Part shown: piece by piece, positions 1-22,000 of the stretch
Position numbering within the stretch: the first letter of the stretch is position 1
How the letters are laid out: the number at the start of each line of letters is the position of its first letter
Origin: Neelides folsomi
Lineage: Eukaryota > Arthropoda > Collembola > Neelipleona > Neelidae
Assembly: GCA_034687125.1 (NCBI GenBank)
Contig: JAQGBZ010000143.1
Coordinates: 1-64,000, forward strand
DNA length: 64,000 nucleotides
Direction: 5' to 3'
Notes under the pieces: generated by a model
What the model was told of the DNA's origin: nothing
Database searches by the model: none
Seen by the model: the letters and a program-made list of their open reading frames with translations, nothing else
Program-made: the position numbers and the translations under genes

Positions 1-1547
1 AATGAGAATGCTAGTTGGCCTAATCTCTGATTAGTTTAACCTCTACTTAAAAAGTTTGGTAACGTTGGGCATTAGTATTTAGTAAAAGTAATAATTGAAC
101 AATAAGTGAAGGATGTAAGGATTTTTGGACGTGTAATGATGTTGAGTATAAATTAAGAATTATTTAGAATGTGCCCGCATATGTTCTTTATGTGGTAAAA
201 AGATGTTTGGTGTAATTTTCGTTTCTTTTCTCTTTCAACCCAACATTGTTGTTCATTAATTCATTACCCATTTTCATTATCTCAATTCCCACATCTCCCA
301 ACTTCTTATACAACATGACACACGCATTGGTCCAAGGCTAAATCCCTTTGTACATCCAAATTAACTAAACTTACTTACAGTTATATATGGCTAAATACAT
401 ACAACTAAATACATACATACAAAATGTACTAAATTATATACATTACTGTATGTACAACATTACTGTATACATACTGTGTGTAGTGTGTATGTACTTAATG
501 TATGGTACATATATGAAAAGTAGTATTGAAAAAGAAGAAAGGAAAAAGTAAATATTGTATAAATACCAAAACTTTCCTTTAACTATTTCTATCATGTATT
601 CTAATACATTTTTCTTATAACTTCTATTTACTCCTATTTAGTATTTACATATTGGCTTTCATCACTTTGCCTATATGCTTAGTTTATTTAAAGGAGTTTA
701 AAAGGAAGAGTTATAAGGAAGAGTTTATAAGGATGAGTTTATATAAGAAAGAGGCATTGTGGATTATAAAAGTCTCTTTTAATTCTCAAAGGATGGTAAA
801 GTTGGAAGGAAAGTTTCTCTCACAATTTTTATATTAAAAGTAGAGAAGAAAAAATGCGGATAATCTTCCTAGACCAGAAACATGTTGAAGGGAAAGTTTG
901 GGGAGAACGTCAGTGGGGATAATATTATGCAAATGACAAATGCCGTCTCCTTCACTTTCACGCGGAGTAAATAAAAGGAGGCCGTAATATTTACAAAGCC
1001 TTATTCATCCCATTATGTCTTTTATGCATCCGATCGGCTCCGTCAATTTGAACATGAATAATAAAATCCAAACCACATTGCCCGTCACTAAACTCAATAT
1101 GTAATTTGGGAGACAGTGGAAAGGATCATTAAGCTGGATATTATTAACCTTTGTCTACCATATACTTATACCTGTATATGTATGTAGCCCTTATATCATA
1201 ATATACATATACATAACATATATTTATGTATGTATATACATATACATGTATGTATTATTATGACTTTCTTCCTCACATTGTATTTAATCATTTTAATTTT
1301 ACAATACAATTCCACCGATGGCATTAAATGGTTTATTATCTAAGGAATATATTATAACTTTACATATATACTATAACACATGAACTCTTTGTTCCGAGAT
1401 GTAATCCAAGTTGATCCTACTGGAACAGGGAATTCTCTCTTTGTCTAGATTTAAATCTATCCTTAATAATCCCATATTATTAATTATACCCAATTATTCA
1501 TTCTATCAATTAAAATTTTAAAAATCTCTTAAATAAAGAATCATATA

Positions 1548-1574
1548 AAAAGAAGCAACTTATGGCCAACCCTG
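1548..1574. repeat. Solo terminal repeat of a mariner-like short element
   Basis: The last bases read CAACTTATGGCCAACCCTG followed by TA. This matches the right-hand terminal repeat of the two fuller copies at 3647-3720 and 12315-12397. No left-hand partner is visible upstream, so this is a truncated copy or a single remaining end. Confidence 0.55.
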
Positions 1575-1740
1575 TACACTGGGAACTTCTGTCGGAAATT
1601 GGTTGTTGACTTTTTCCTTTTCCAACTTTGAGTGTAATTGAGTATTGGAGTCGGATAATGGAAGTTTTATTTCTCTCCCAACGTGTCTTTTGGGTGCGTG
1701 GAGGAGTTGAGCGGCTTTGAAGGTTAACTCACACACAATG

Positions 1741-1776
1741 GGAGATTGTATAGGAGATTGTATGGGAGATTGTATG
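1741..1776. repeat. 12-bp tandem repeat, three copies
   Basis: Three head-to-tail copies of GGAGATTGTATR lie at 1741, 1753 and 1765. They sit in a block of more complex sequence between AT-rich stretches. No function is apparent. Confidence 0.7.
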
Positions 1777-2091
1777 AACTCGGAACGTCATTAGTTGTGG
1801 GATGGAAGAAAGGAGATCAACTTCCAGTCCGAACTTGATCTCTCACCACAAGGGAACTTGGGAAAACTCTTTTTCAATTCTCTTCCATTAAATAAACAAA
1901 CCCTGTCACAGCTCAAATTAACACTTCACCAACCTTTTTCATTACATTCACATTTGATCCAATAACCCAATTCAAATCGATGAGAATATTCATACAATGC
2001 ATTTACAAATACCATTGGTATTACCGCATCATTTATAGTCTTTTCATTTTACAAAGATTTGTATGACATGAGAATTCAAAGAATTTATATT

Positions 2092-2216
2092 TATAGTCCA
2101 TTTTATCTCTGCTCGGCTCTAAATTTGAAAGATCCGCAATTTATTTTCATGTATTTAGATAGGAAATAATTGGCGATTAATTAATTCAAAGCCGAGCAGA
2201 TAAAAAATAGACTATA
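2092..2216. mobile_element. 125-bp inverted-repeat element (MITE-like)
   Basis: Two arms of about 34 bp face each other. The left arm begins TATAGTCCATTTTATC and continues TCTGCTCGGCTC; the right arm read in reverse begins TATAGTCTATTTTTTATC and continues TGCTCGGCTTTG. A loop of about 55 bp, AT-rich and non-coding, separates them. Size, structure and TA-ending arms fit a miniature inverted-repeat transposable element. The superfamily is uncertain because no target duplication other than a possible TA can be seen. Confidence 0.55.
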
Positions 2217-3646
2217 GTTTAAATCTGCAGGATAGAATTACCAATTTTGATTTTGGTATCTTAATTATATTACCACATAATTATGTATGTTATTGTTACG
2301 TATTGTATATATGGTACATATGGTGTACATTCTGTACATACAGATAGTTAAATATGAAATATTATTATATGGACTATGATTATTATTGATGTTCATTGTG
2401 CCCTTAGAAGAATTTAGAGAGGAATGTTCGAAAATAGTTAAATTTGACGAGCCGAGTGAATGCAATTGATAATGAAGGAAAATTTGATGGTTTCGGGCAT
2501 GCAAATCGTGTTGGTTAAATTGCAGGGCGTTGTGTTTTACAGAACTTAATACTTCTATTATATTTATTATTAAATATATGAAAGTACCATGATACTATAC
2601 TTATAATTTTGGTATGTTAATATACATTCTACCATGTATCATATTGGTACTTATATGTGTATCTATATGTATGAGACATAATTAATAGATATATAATTTG
2701 GTAAATACTCAATTGCCAAGTTAAGTACATACTTTGATGCTTCGGCATTCATTCAAATGTTATGTGTCAAATCAAAGTGGATATAAATAACCCTGCTCCA
2801 AGTACTTAGAAAGAAATTACCAAAACTAATTTATTCCTTTCTCCGTATACGAATACAATTTTCCCCTTTGTTGGGAAATGCAATCGTATGATATTCATAT
2901 AATATCATATTCATATAAATTACTTGATATTGATATAATATGATTTATTGATATACTTGATATTCTTGTAACACTTTTAAGAGATTCAAAGTTGTATATT
3001 TATTAGGCAATGAAATTCCATGCGTTATATGAATGAATCCGTTTTCAATTACTTTTCATTTCTACTCAAAGTGGTTATTGAGAGTTATTGGTTTGAAAAG
3101 ACTTTGGTTTATCTTTCTGTCTCGGCAACCTGATGATACTTTGTGATTATTGTGATATTTACAATTATTGTACGAATCATGATATTGGGAAATGAAATAT
3201 TGCTGTCCTCCACGGCGGAAACCAAATTCATCATTTCCAGCTTATTATTACGACGAAATGAAAATGAATGGGTTCTATATTAGAACGTATGAGATATAGT
3301 GGACAGACTCCCGGAGTTTCATTTCATATAACATAACATACACTATATTATTACTACTGTATAATATATAGTGTATTAGGCATTAATATTTATTAACTTA
3401 TACGTCTATGATTTTAAAAGAAAAAAATATTGTTAAATCTTACTTTTTTCACTTTGCTCTTATAGATTACAATATAATTATAGTTTAAAATTGATATAAA
3501 AGGGACACGGAACAAATCAAATGAATATTTTATCAAAATATTTAGCTTTGTAAAATTCCCTACTTTGAAAAAAGCTTGAAATTAATTTTTTTCAAATTCA
3601 TTTTCATTTCTTATAAATTTATACCTATTATATTAAAGGACTTATA

Positions 3647-3720
3647 CAGGGTGGGCCATAAGTTACATTCTTTTTTAAATTAACAATCATGTAAAAGAAA
3701 GTAACTTATGGCCCATCCTG
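3647..3720. mobile_element. Mariner-like MITE with TA target duplication
   Basis: A 74-bp element flanked by TA on both sides. Its ends are near-perfect inverted repeats: the left starts CAGGGTGGGCCATAAGTTAC, and the right read in reverse starts CAGGATGGGCCATAAGTTAC. The arms account for most of the element, leaving a short AT-rich centre. The TA duplication and CAGGGTG-type ends are typical of non-autonomous Tc1/mariner elements. Related copies lie at 12315-12397 and 1548-1574. Confidence 0.75.
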
Positions 3721-5619
3721 TAGTATATGTATTAGTAAGCTTTAATCAATCCCTATAAATGAATATCTATAAACAATTATTATTACAATTTACAACTTTA
3801 AGACTAAGATTAATTAAATAAAATGTAATGTGTAATTAATAAGTGTACTATTCATGTGTATTTTCTTTATATGGAAAGAATGTTGCTTACAATGAGTGTT
3901 TAATATGTATGTGATATGATTATTATACTCGACTATGAAAAGGATGAATATGTAAGATAAATATTATTAGGATTGGATTTAACTACAAAGTTAATTAATG
4001 TTAATATTATGGATGCCTATGGGTAATGTGACTTGTAAATTAAACTCGTCTTGTATGTGAAATGAGCATGAAATAAAGGTCATTAAATGGAACAAACTTT
4101 TGGTTAAATCTCTTTATCATCTTCATTTTATTGATCATGAAAAATTAAATGTAAAAGTATAAATCACATTGATTCATTAATACTGAAACACGTGATAGGA
4201 AATTTTTAGCAAAAAATAACACTTTATAATTAACTGTAATTACTGTAATAACAATTGAGTGAGTTGATAAACATAATTAAGAATTGGTTTAAAAAACTTA
4301 AATAAACGTTTAAATAACTTAGATTAAATAACTTACATTTAGATTAAATAATAACTTAATAAAAATATAATGTTCTCTACTTTTAAATAAATATTATCCA
4401 GTTGCATCATAAATGCGAAGTACAAATTATTTACGTATATTAAATTTGACTATTTTTACAACATTCATTAAATTGAGAAAATTAAGCGGTAAATTGAACG
4501 GTAAATTGAATGAAACTTGTCGAATGAACTCATTAAAAAACGATGTAATTTCAATAAAAAAAATTACGATTTCATAAAAAGAAATTGTTTTTCTTGTCTC
4601 GTTCAACTGTTCCTTGTTCAACAAGGAAATTCGTCCTTGATTTCGTTCTCGTATAATATTTATATTATAAGTAAATGTCTTCTAATCATTCAGTTAGGTA
4701 AAGTTCCCTTTAACAGTTATTTACCTTTAGTAGACATTTGACAACACATACGAAAATGTCTCAACGTTTACATTTTTTATACAATAATAGTTATTGAGTT
4801 AGTATCACTTGGGAAAAACTACACGAGGATAAATATTTAAAAGTAAGTTCAAGCATGTAAAGGCAAATTGGAAGAACTTGGCAAACATTATTATTTAAAT
4901 TTAAATATTTACATCCAGTCAGAATCAAAGCATGGACAAATATGTATTATAATTATAAATACACATTTAACATACTAATACATATAATATTAGTTAGTTA
5001 ATTTCATTTACTATAAAAGCTAAGCTCATATAAAAATCAAAATTTTAAATCAAAATATTAAATCAATTATTAAACTTATTAAACTAATTATTAAACTATT
5101 TGAAGTTTTAAAGTTTTTAAAGTCCTAATTTCCTAATTAAACTAATTAAAGTAATAGTAAGCATAAATATTAAAATAAAATCTGATAAACTTTTAACCAT
5201 TATAATAAACATGAGAATATTGAACATGAAAAATAAATAAATATTGAGAATTTACATGTGCAATTTAACTGTGCAAAAAGTGAAAAGTGCAAGAAGTTGA
5301 ATAAAAGCAACATGCGACATAAATATTAATTTAATATTATTAAATTTATAATATTAATAAATGAATTTCATAAAATTTTAATCCAAATATAAAGTTAATT
5401 GTATGGCTAATTGAAATTTGACCTCAAGGGTCCTCAGCCTCAACTTGTAATTTAAAATAAAACTCCAATTAAATCAATTAGTTTTTCAAGTTGGTGATCA
5501 TTGTCCTTTTACCTTCACACATATGTATAAGGAAGATTCGTTCACACCTGTGCAATGGCTCGAGGAGAAAAATCCCCATCCATGTTGATATCACTTGTAA
5601 AAGATGAAGTCCAAATCCT

Positions 5620-13594
<7,975 letters not shown>

Positions 13595-14172
13595 TTTTCG
13601 GTCCAACTCGGATCAATGAATCGGATGAATTTCAAAACTTGTCAATTTGATTTAACTTCTTGGGACAATTTTTGAACCTGAAAAATATTAATGTATTGTA
13701 TTGTATTTAAGATTAATTATATTTAACATTGAAATATATTTAAGATTGCATTTATGATTAATTATATTTAAGATTGTATTTAAGATTAAATTAGTAATTC
13801 ACTTAAGAATTGAAGAGAGCTTATTTAACGAGTTTTAATGAGCTACTAACTATCAGCATTAGTGTTTGAGGAGTTAATAACTTCTATTTTATTATTGTCA
13901 AATGAAAAGAATCAAAACAAATGTTTCACGTGATTAAAGTTATAAGGAAAATAGGCTTGGCATTCAAATGAAATGGATAATCCGATCAATAATAAGTTGA
14001 TGAATCACATGAAGTGGAACGTGCTAAGCATAGTCAATTTTAACGACTAGCCAAAGGCATTAAACCGCATTAAATATTGTATAAGACCGTGAACTATAAA
14101 ATACTATTTATACACAATCTATACAATGTTATACACATATTTAATATTTATAAAACCTAAATATATTAACTG

Positions 14173-14654
14173 CAGTGGCGGTTTTAGGGGGGGTCAAAGG
14201 AGTCAGTTGACCTCCCCTTGACTTTGGAAAACAATGCAGATATAATTCAATTTTTTAATTGTTCAAAAATAAAATATTTCTAAAAAATATTTCGGGACCT
14301 AAAGTTCCTTATTGCAATTGTAAACTATTTTTTAAAAATTCTCAAATTTTTTTTCCGAATAATAAGTTCATATTCCAGAATTAAAGTAAATTCAAAAAAA
14401 TGCCATGGAATCGGGACCTGAAGGTCCCGATTGCATGGCCTAAACTCAATTTTAAAAAAATTTCTCTGAATCTGAAGTTCCCAATTGGATGAACTAACTT
14501 TAATATTAAAAAAATTGGACCTAAAGGTTTCAATTATTAAATAAATAACAAACATTCATTAAAAAAATTATAAAAACTATACTCAAAAATGAATTAAAAA
14601 CAGGTTTTATAAAAAATATTTGACCCCCCTTCCAAAATCCTGGGACCGCCCCTG
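14173..14654. mobile_element. Non-autonomous hAT-type element with 8-bp target duplication
   Basis: A 482-bp element bounded by a perfect 8-bp direct duplication ATTAACTG at 14165-14172 and 14655-14662. The left end is CAGTGGCGGTTTTAGG; the right end read in reverse is CAGGGGCGGTCCCAGG. CAGGGGCGG-type ends with an 8-bp duplication are diagnostic of the hAT superfamily. The interior has no coding capacity. It contains three or so diverged copies of a repeat around a GGGACCT..AAGGTCCC palindrome (about 14285-14540). The element lies in the inferred leader intron of the PI3K gene. The exact duplication suggests the insertion is fairly young. Confidence 0.88.
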
Positions 14655-15073
14655 ATTAACTGTATATTCATTTATTCATTTATCCATTAAAGAGCATGTG
14701 ATTAGAAATTCCTCGAGAAGAACCTTTGGTTAAAGTGAAAGAATAAATAGGAAATTGCTGTTTTCAAACTTTTATCTCTCACAAGCTCACAATTTACGCA
14801 GTAATTTATTGAATGAAATCATAAAAATTCCATTAATTGGAATTTAACCACAATGAAATAATTAAAACTAATTTCGATAACAGATAAAAAGATATTTAAT
14901 ATTTATGCTACTCGTTAAATTTCAATTTCACTTTCGCTTTTTAATTATCCATAAAATGAACAAAACAAATAAATTCAATTTTTAGGCAATTATCTTATCT
15001 CTTATTGAATATTATGAATTTAATTAAAATGTATCTGATTAACTCTAATTCTAATTAATAATTAAATTTTTAC

Positions 15074-15340
15074 CGTCCGTTGGTTCCATCCCCGTCCTTC
15101 TTTCGAAACTTGTTTTGTTGATTGAGGAAGTCAAGAAATGTGCAAGTCGCATCCAAATCACCTCGGTAATTAGGGCAAGGAGAAAAAGACACGGAAGCAG
15201 ATCGAGATGGATTCAAATTAAGATTTAGATTTAATTTCAATTTAACTAAATTGAATTAATTAAAGAGGGAAAATGAATTGGACGAGGACGAAGGGAAACT
15301 CGAGAGTTTTCTCGTTGATCTTCGCGCCTTCGTCTCTAGG
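15074..15340 (-). other. Probable untranslated first exon of the PI3K gene (5' limit uncertain)
   Basis: This block is clearly richer in G and C than its surroundings. On the minus strand it ends in GGACG before a GTAAAAAT donor at 15073. The start-codon exon has a good acceptor (TATTTTTCAG) ending at 13678, so 13677-13595 would be the second part of the leader. The leader intron would be about 1.4 kb and contain the hAT element. This is inferred from composition and splice motifs only; the transcription start is not visible. Confidence 0.4.
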
Positions 15341-15359
15341 AAGAGTCTGAAACCAAAAA

Positions 15360-15367
15360 TTACGTCA
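15360..15367 (-). promoter_or_regulatory. CRE-like TGACGTAA site upstream of PI3K
   Basis: The minus strand reads TGACGTAA, a common variant of the cAMP-response/ATF element. It sits just upstream of the GC-richer block proposed as the PI3K first exon, in a position suitable for a proximal promoter. An 8-base match can occur by chance. Confidence 0.3.
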
Positions 15368-16078
15368 TTTCTCACTTCATCTCCCATTCATCCGTCACGG
15401 TCCTCACCACACGAGTCATAAGAACATAAGAACCCAGGATGCTAATTTTAAAACATCTCTCTCGTGACTATTTTTGCATAACTTTACTCGTCACTCATAA
15501 AACCTAAATGTATGAATGTCCCACATTGTGCCAAAGCACCCAAAATACATTGTATTATTTATGTGCCAAAATACAAATAAATAAATACGCAATCAGTTAT
15601 ATAATGGAATTAATCACACCTTTAGATTATTTATCAAATTGATGAAATATAAGTGATGCCAATTATGAATAAAATGTTTGATCAAAATAGGAAATTCTTT
15701 ATTAATAATTTAATTAAAAATGGTTTATAATGGGAAATTCATTTCTAAATATTCTTATTATTTTATTCACACTTAACTTCTTACATTTAGTTTTACATTG
15801 TTTAACTTTCATGTCCAATTTTCATTTTTTTGACATTCCAATAATGTTTAAAAAATTAACTAATTGGTATTTTACAAGAGATAAATCTTGGTTTTTTAAT
15901 ATAATATCTAAACATTGGATAATAAAATTATAAATAAGAAGATCATAATTTACAATAGTATTTATAAGCTCAAGACTTAAACTATGTAATAAAAAATGGC
16001 TGTAATTAATAATATTTATACATAATTACATGTAATTTAATGATGTTCAATGTAAAACAATCCTTATTATTATATTAA

Positions 16079-19000
16079 TTATGATCCATGTTGATCAAGG
16101 CGATCTTTAATTTCAATAAGTGAGTTTTTCATTTGTGTAGAGGCTGGATCAAATCTTGATGAAAATTCGACAATCATGGCAGAAACGATCCCGTTGCATT
16201 TCTCAATAAGTTCAGGTCTAAAATACAACAAAGGGATTAATGTTAATTATTGTTAACTTTTTTAATTAAAATCCTATTTATAGATTTAACTAAAAGCTTC
16301 ATTTCGTTTTCTGTTACCTGCTGATAAATTGTGAATTGCAAGTCATCATGTCTTGATTAGTAAACATATTGACCATCATGATAATAACTTGAGCAATTCC
16401 TAAATCCGATCCGCTTCCTGTGCTTTCAGTTGATCCCAATTTCCTCCATAATCTAATTAACAAAATAAGTCATTTACATTAAAATTAAGTTATTTACATT
16501 AAAAATACACAAAATCAGCATTAATAAAAAAATCAACATTAAAATAATAATCTTTAAACACAATTCTGAATCAATATAAATGGACAATTACTTTTCATAA
16601 ACATAGAGCAAATCAGTAAAGTGAATGCCAACTTCCAACATCGTTTTGAAAACCCATCCTGGATCAACATTCTCATTTGGCTTCATTGATTCGAGATGTT
16701 CGACCAAGTATTCTGCAAATTCAATATAATTTAATTAAAATGATCATTAAACATAAAACCAATAATTCGCAAGTACTTATGTAACAACATTATGTAATAA
16801 GTAAAATTAATATTAAAAAGTAAAATAAAAATTACCAATTGGGAAGAAAATTGGAGAACTTGAATATTTTCTTCCAAGATTGACAAGTTTTCTTCTGATG
16901 ACTTCCATTTGAGCTTCCATTGACTGTCTGCTGCTCATCTTCAATTCTAATAACCAAAAATACATTTAATATTTTATTTCCTTTAATGCTAATTATTAAA
17001 CTTAAAATATTATTCTTCAATTACCAGCTTCAATAATGTCAGCCCATAAGGTTTCAATTAAAGCCTTATCGTTATGGCCAGCCGTATGGAAAATCTCAAG
17101 TCTCGCTTCATGAAGTTTGAACGGAAGAGTATATTCAGAATAAAGCTAATAAAAATGAAACCAAATATTTTAAAACAATTACTTAAATAATCCAAATAGT
17201 AACAATAATTAAGAATTAATTAAATTAATTAAGAGTTTTAACATACAGATGTAATGTTCATCAATTGGCAGTTCAATTTCATCACAGCATCTTGATAAAC
17301 TTTATATTCAGCCGAAGACGTTTGTTCTTCCCCGGAAGCTGAAATGGCCACACTGTGTAACTTGGCAGAAATGGAATCCAAAACAGATTTCTGAATTTGA
17401 ACAACTTCCAACTTATCCTCTAAAGTTTCCAAAATCTCTCCACGGCGATAAACACACTTCGCTGCTACAATTGCTCTCGATAAATATTCAATCCTCTGTT
17501 GGAGATTCAATCCAGTGGTTGTGGACTCAGCCAATTTGGAAAGAATTTGTGCAGCAGCAAGATGATTTTGATTCATTTCATGGTGTCGCCAAAGAAGATC
17601 CAAAACACGTGTGTCATTTGTCGACCCATCAGTTGGCCATTTCCCCGTAACAACAGCATCAGCCGCCCTTTGCAAAAACGCGTCCAAGAACGGATGTTTG
17701 ATGTCCAACAACCGATCGAATAATTTTCTCTCAAGGAGCCAATTGTACAAAGATACATGGAAGGCTTCGTCATCTGAGGACAAAATCGCCCTTACGGTTT
17801 GATCCGCATATTCTTTTGCAGCTTCCGATCTTAAAATCGACGTTGGATCTTCGTTTTCTCCTGAACTTGGCAAAGATTTTCGCACGATTGGACTTTGCCT
17901 TGAGACAGAAATGGAAACATAGGAATCGAGAATGTCAAAGACAATTTTATAAACTTCGGCTCTGGCTTGGTAAGCTTGGATTGCTGATGAAACGGCCGGA
18001 GTTGTCCCGCCACTGGATGAGGTTCGAATGCTGTTGATGGCCAATTGGTCAGGGTCGGCGGCTTTGGCTGATAAAAGGCAAAGTCGGACAGCTCCATAAG
18101 GAAAACCCAAATCGGCATATTGGCGACAAAATCCTTTGACGTTGATTCGACCATGACCGCAAATTCCTTCACAAAGCGTGAGAGATTCTTTCAACAATGC
18201 TTCCTTCATTCGCTCGTCTAAACTGGTTTTAGCTTTTGAAAGCAATTCTGCGACCTTTGACCCAATCGCGTCTTCGTTCTTGAATAAATTGGGACAAGAT
18301 TCACGGAGCTTTAAACTGATCGCATCAATTGCAGCATTATCTCCCAAATACCTTAAAATAATGTATAGTTAAATATTACTAATTTACTAATAATATTACC
18401 AATTCCATAATCTAACGAATAAATTATAATAATAATTGATTATAATAATTTAATAATATTTATGTGTAATAATAAATTGATTTTAAATCATTATTTTTTT
18501 AATAATTTAATTTACTTGTTAATCAAAGAGTTGATGATTGTTGAAACAAGAGTTTGTCCTGAAGGAGTAACGACCAATTCTTTAAATGATAATTGTTTCA
18601 ATCGTTCATCAAGTCCCTATAAATAATAAAAAAAAAATTATTTAAACTTAACTAAACCATTTACATTTACCATATATGGTACAATATTTAAACTTAAAGT
18701 TTAAGTAATATTTTACTAACCCCAATAACAATGTGAAATTGATGATCGCACAGGATTTTCCACATATTCAAAACTTCCAATGTGGATTTAATGAAGTTTT
18801 TAAGAGATGCAATTGAATGTTTTTCCTGATCCCCATGTGGAAAAGAAGTTTTGTTCATTGTTTGACCAACCGGTGATTTCCTATTAAAATAATTAATAGT
18901 ACTAATATAAAATAAATAACAAAATAACCATTTATTTATTCGTAATTAAAAATCCAAAGTGGTTTAATTACCTAATGACGTACAACGATGGATTATCAGA

Positions 19001-22000
19001 AAGGAATCTTTCTAAACCCTGAAGAAACGCTGCAGCGTAGGTCACTTCCACACCAGAAATATTTGGAACAATCTAAATTAAATAATTTTTAAAAACTTAA
19101 TACAAACACTTAATGTTAATACTTACACTTAACTCTTAATCTTAAATTAAGTATAGTTATTCCTACTTATAATTAGTTAATTAAAATTAGTAGTTGGTTG
19201 TCAAGTTAAGTTAAATTACCACTTTTATCGGCTCAGGATTTTTGACGGTTCCAAACTTGACAAGTGGCCGAGACCAAAAAGTGATCAAAACTCGTCCAGT
19301 GTACAAATAAAGCGCATCATGACGTGAAGAATATCCCAAATTGGATTGAACTTGTTGGATTTGATCAGGCGACGCGGGGAAAGTTGTTCCATATTGACTC
19401 GCAAATGGTTGTTGTTGATCTCTCACCCCCGCTAATGGACTTGTGGGTTGTGAAGGTTGATGAAAAGAATTAAAGCCCGTTTCCATATATATTGGCGACA
19501 TGTGTTGTGGTTGTGGTCGACCGAAAGTGTCTTTATTCGGGGTCGAAACACTCACAGGATTAAAAAGAGTTTGATCAAGACCGCTTGTATTAAATCCAGA
19601 AGTATTTGCTGCGGGGATATTGTAAGGACTTGAAGTTCCAATGTAATTAGTCGCTTGCTGCTGAGTTGGTTTATTTTGATCACCATAAAGGAAAAAAGCC
19701 CTCGTTGAAATGTCAAAAAGCTAGATAAATTAAAAAAATAATTAAATTAACATTAATTATCTGTATGCATAGTATAGTATAATTAAATATAATTAACTTA
19801 ATTATCGTTAAAATATGATTTTTGTTATTTACAGATTGATCAGCGTAAATCCCCGGATGTGTCGCAATAACCAAAGCATTGACCAGCGGATGTTCGCGAA
19901 TTTCCGCCATTTCAAAATGTCCTTTAATGGCTTCTTCTTTTTCAGGACCGGCCTTCAAGAGATCTTTGAGAAGTTCGTAAGGTTTGGCAAGTCGATAAAC
20001 GGCTGTTCCGTTCGCTGTCATCACCACGATACGTTTTTGCCAATTCAAATGTTGAGTGACTGAATCGTGGAGATGCGGAAGCTTCGTGTCGATTCCCTTT
20101 GATTTTGTTTTTACCATTTGAATATCAAGCGTGAGACCTTTCAATATGTGAACTGTGGACAATTCTGCGTAGATCTTTGTAGGATATGGGAATGGGGAAA
20201 TGAGCCAAAGACTTTCGCTTTCATTGTTGATAGGAGAAGACAAAGCAAAGATTTCTGAAATAAAATCAATTAGAATTATTTATAAAATTCAAAGTTTAAA
20301 TTGTTTATTATTTTAGATTTATAAGATTAATAAGATTTGCATTTAAATACAGGTAATAATCTAAATGCGAAGTTAATTGTAGTTAAATGTGAACCTTCAG
20401 AGTAAAATGCAAATTGGGCTTGTGATGGCTTTTTTAAAGCAGTGCTTGGGCAATATCCTGGAGGAAATCGAATGTGAGCAACATTGAAGCCCGAAGGGCG
20501 ATCGTTGATGTATTGGGCTGGGTTTAAAGCACATGAGAAATAAATTCTAATTCCCATATCTGTCATTGCCACCAAATTCATTTCACCTAAAAAAATTCAA
20601 AAATTGGATTATTATAAGTTTTAATCACATTTAAGATAAAAGTAATTAAACAAAAGCGTATTATAACATATATTCATATGTCACTCCTTGGGTAGTCATC
20701 CACATTCTCAGATGCATTCATGAAAGCACTGTCATCTGACAATCCATTTAAGACTTAACTAGAGGAGCTTTGTCCTTATAGTTATAGTATGTATAATAGC
20801 GTACCATGATCAATAATTCCAATTGCTAATATTTTTTTAAAAGCCCCAGGCTCAAGGGTGTTTTTCGAAATCGCTAAACAATTCTTGGCGATAGAAAATA
20901 AATCAAGTCCTCCGATTTGTCTGAATGAAGTCCCATTTATTCCGAGATCAAATGCCTGTTTAAAATTGTAATTTAAAATTATTATCTTTGTAATTAAAAT
21001 TATTATAAGTTTATTAAAAGTAATCAATATACGAATATTACGTTGTTAAAATATTGTGTTTTAATGTATTTATATAAATTACTTTAATTGCTCCTCCGAC
21101 GGTTCGTGCAAACATTAATTGTCGAACATCGTCAATGACAATTTGAATAATTGGATCAGATCCAGTCGGAGCGAATAATTTAGAAAAAGTTGAAGGAACA
21201 ATTGTTGAGACAAACGAACGTGATAAATTGGTTTTCCAACAACGATCGTGAAACCATCCACGGGAAGTCTGGAATTAAAAATAATGAATAAGAATCATTA
21301 ATAATTAATAATAACAAAATAGAATGCAAGATGGTTTTAATTTTAAATAATCTTTATATGGAATCATATTTACTTGGTAGTCAATTTCGTGTATAGTTCC
21401 ATCAGCACCGCCTAAGAGAATTCGACCTTGTTCCGTCCCAGCAATCACATGGAAGATTGAGCCCTCAGTGGAAATTTCGAAAATCGGATTTGTTACGAGC
21501 TCATAACCTGTTAAATAAAATATGAATAACCATTATAAGAATGTTTATAATAACTAACTAACTTCAAATAAGAAAATAATTATATTAAATATTACCAGGC
21601 TTCGATGATCCACGAGGTTCGTTGTGAACAAATCCAAGCAAGGAAATTTCTGAAGTAGTCACAATAACGAGAACGTACTTTAACGGAGTTTGGAACACAT
21701 TTTGTTTGACTGGGACGAGGGCCATCGAAATGATTGGTTCTTTGCTCCCATCGTAAAATGAAAGATCGCCACTGAATGAATAAAAGAATAATTAGTATAC
21801 TTAAATTAAATTACTTTAATTATTAGAATTGGCTTATTAATTACCCGTTACGATAATCCCAAAAGTACACATCGCTGTCCAAAATCATCCATGCTCTATT
21901 AATATTGGCAAAAATTCCCAAACGGCATGATTTGACGTCTGGTTCTGAAATTGATAAAATTGTAAATTGATGTTAAAATGAATGTACATTTGGTAATTAA

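Larger units (their letters stand above)
1..5619. other. AT-rich intergenic region, no gene recognised
   Basis: This stretch lies downstream of the PI3K gene. It is dominated by AT-rich low-complexity sequence with many TACATA/TATGTA words (for example 360-500, 1150-1260 and 2560-2700). Open frames up to about 80 codons occur but are low-complexity and have no family resemblance. Slightly more complex blocks lie at about 850-1110, 1560-1900 and 3180-3320; I could not assign them. Short mobile-element relics in this region are listed separately. The 3' untranslated region of PI3K must extend into its right edge, but I could not place the poly(A) site. Confidence 0.6.
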
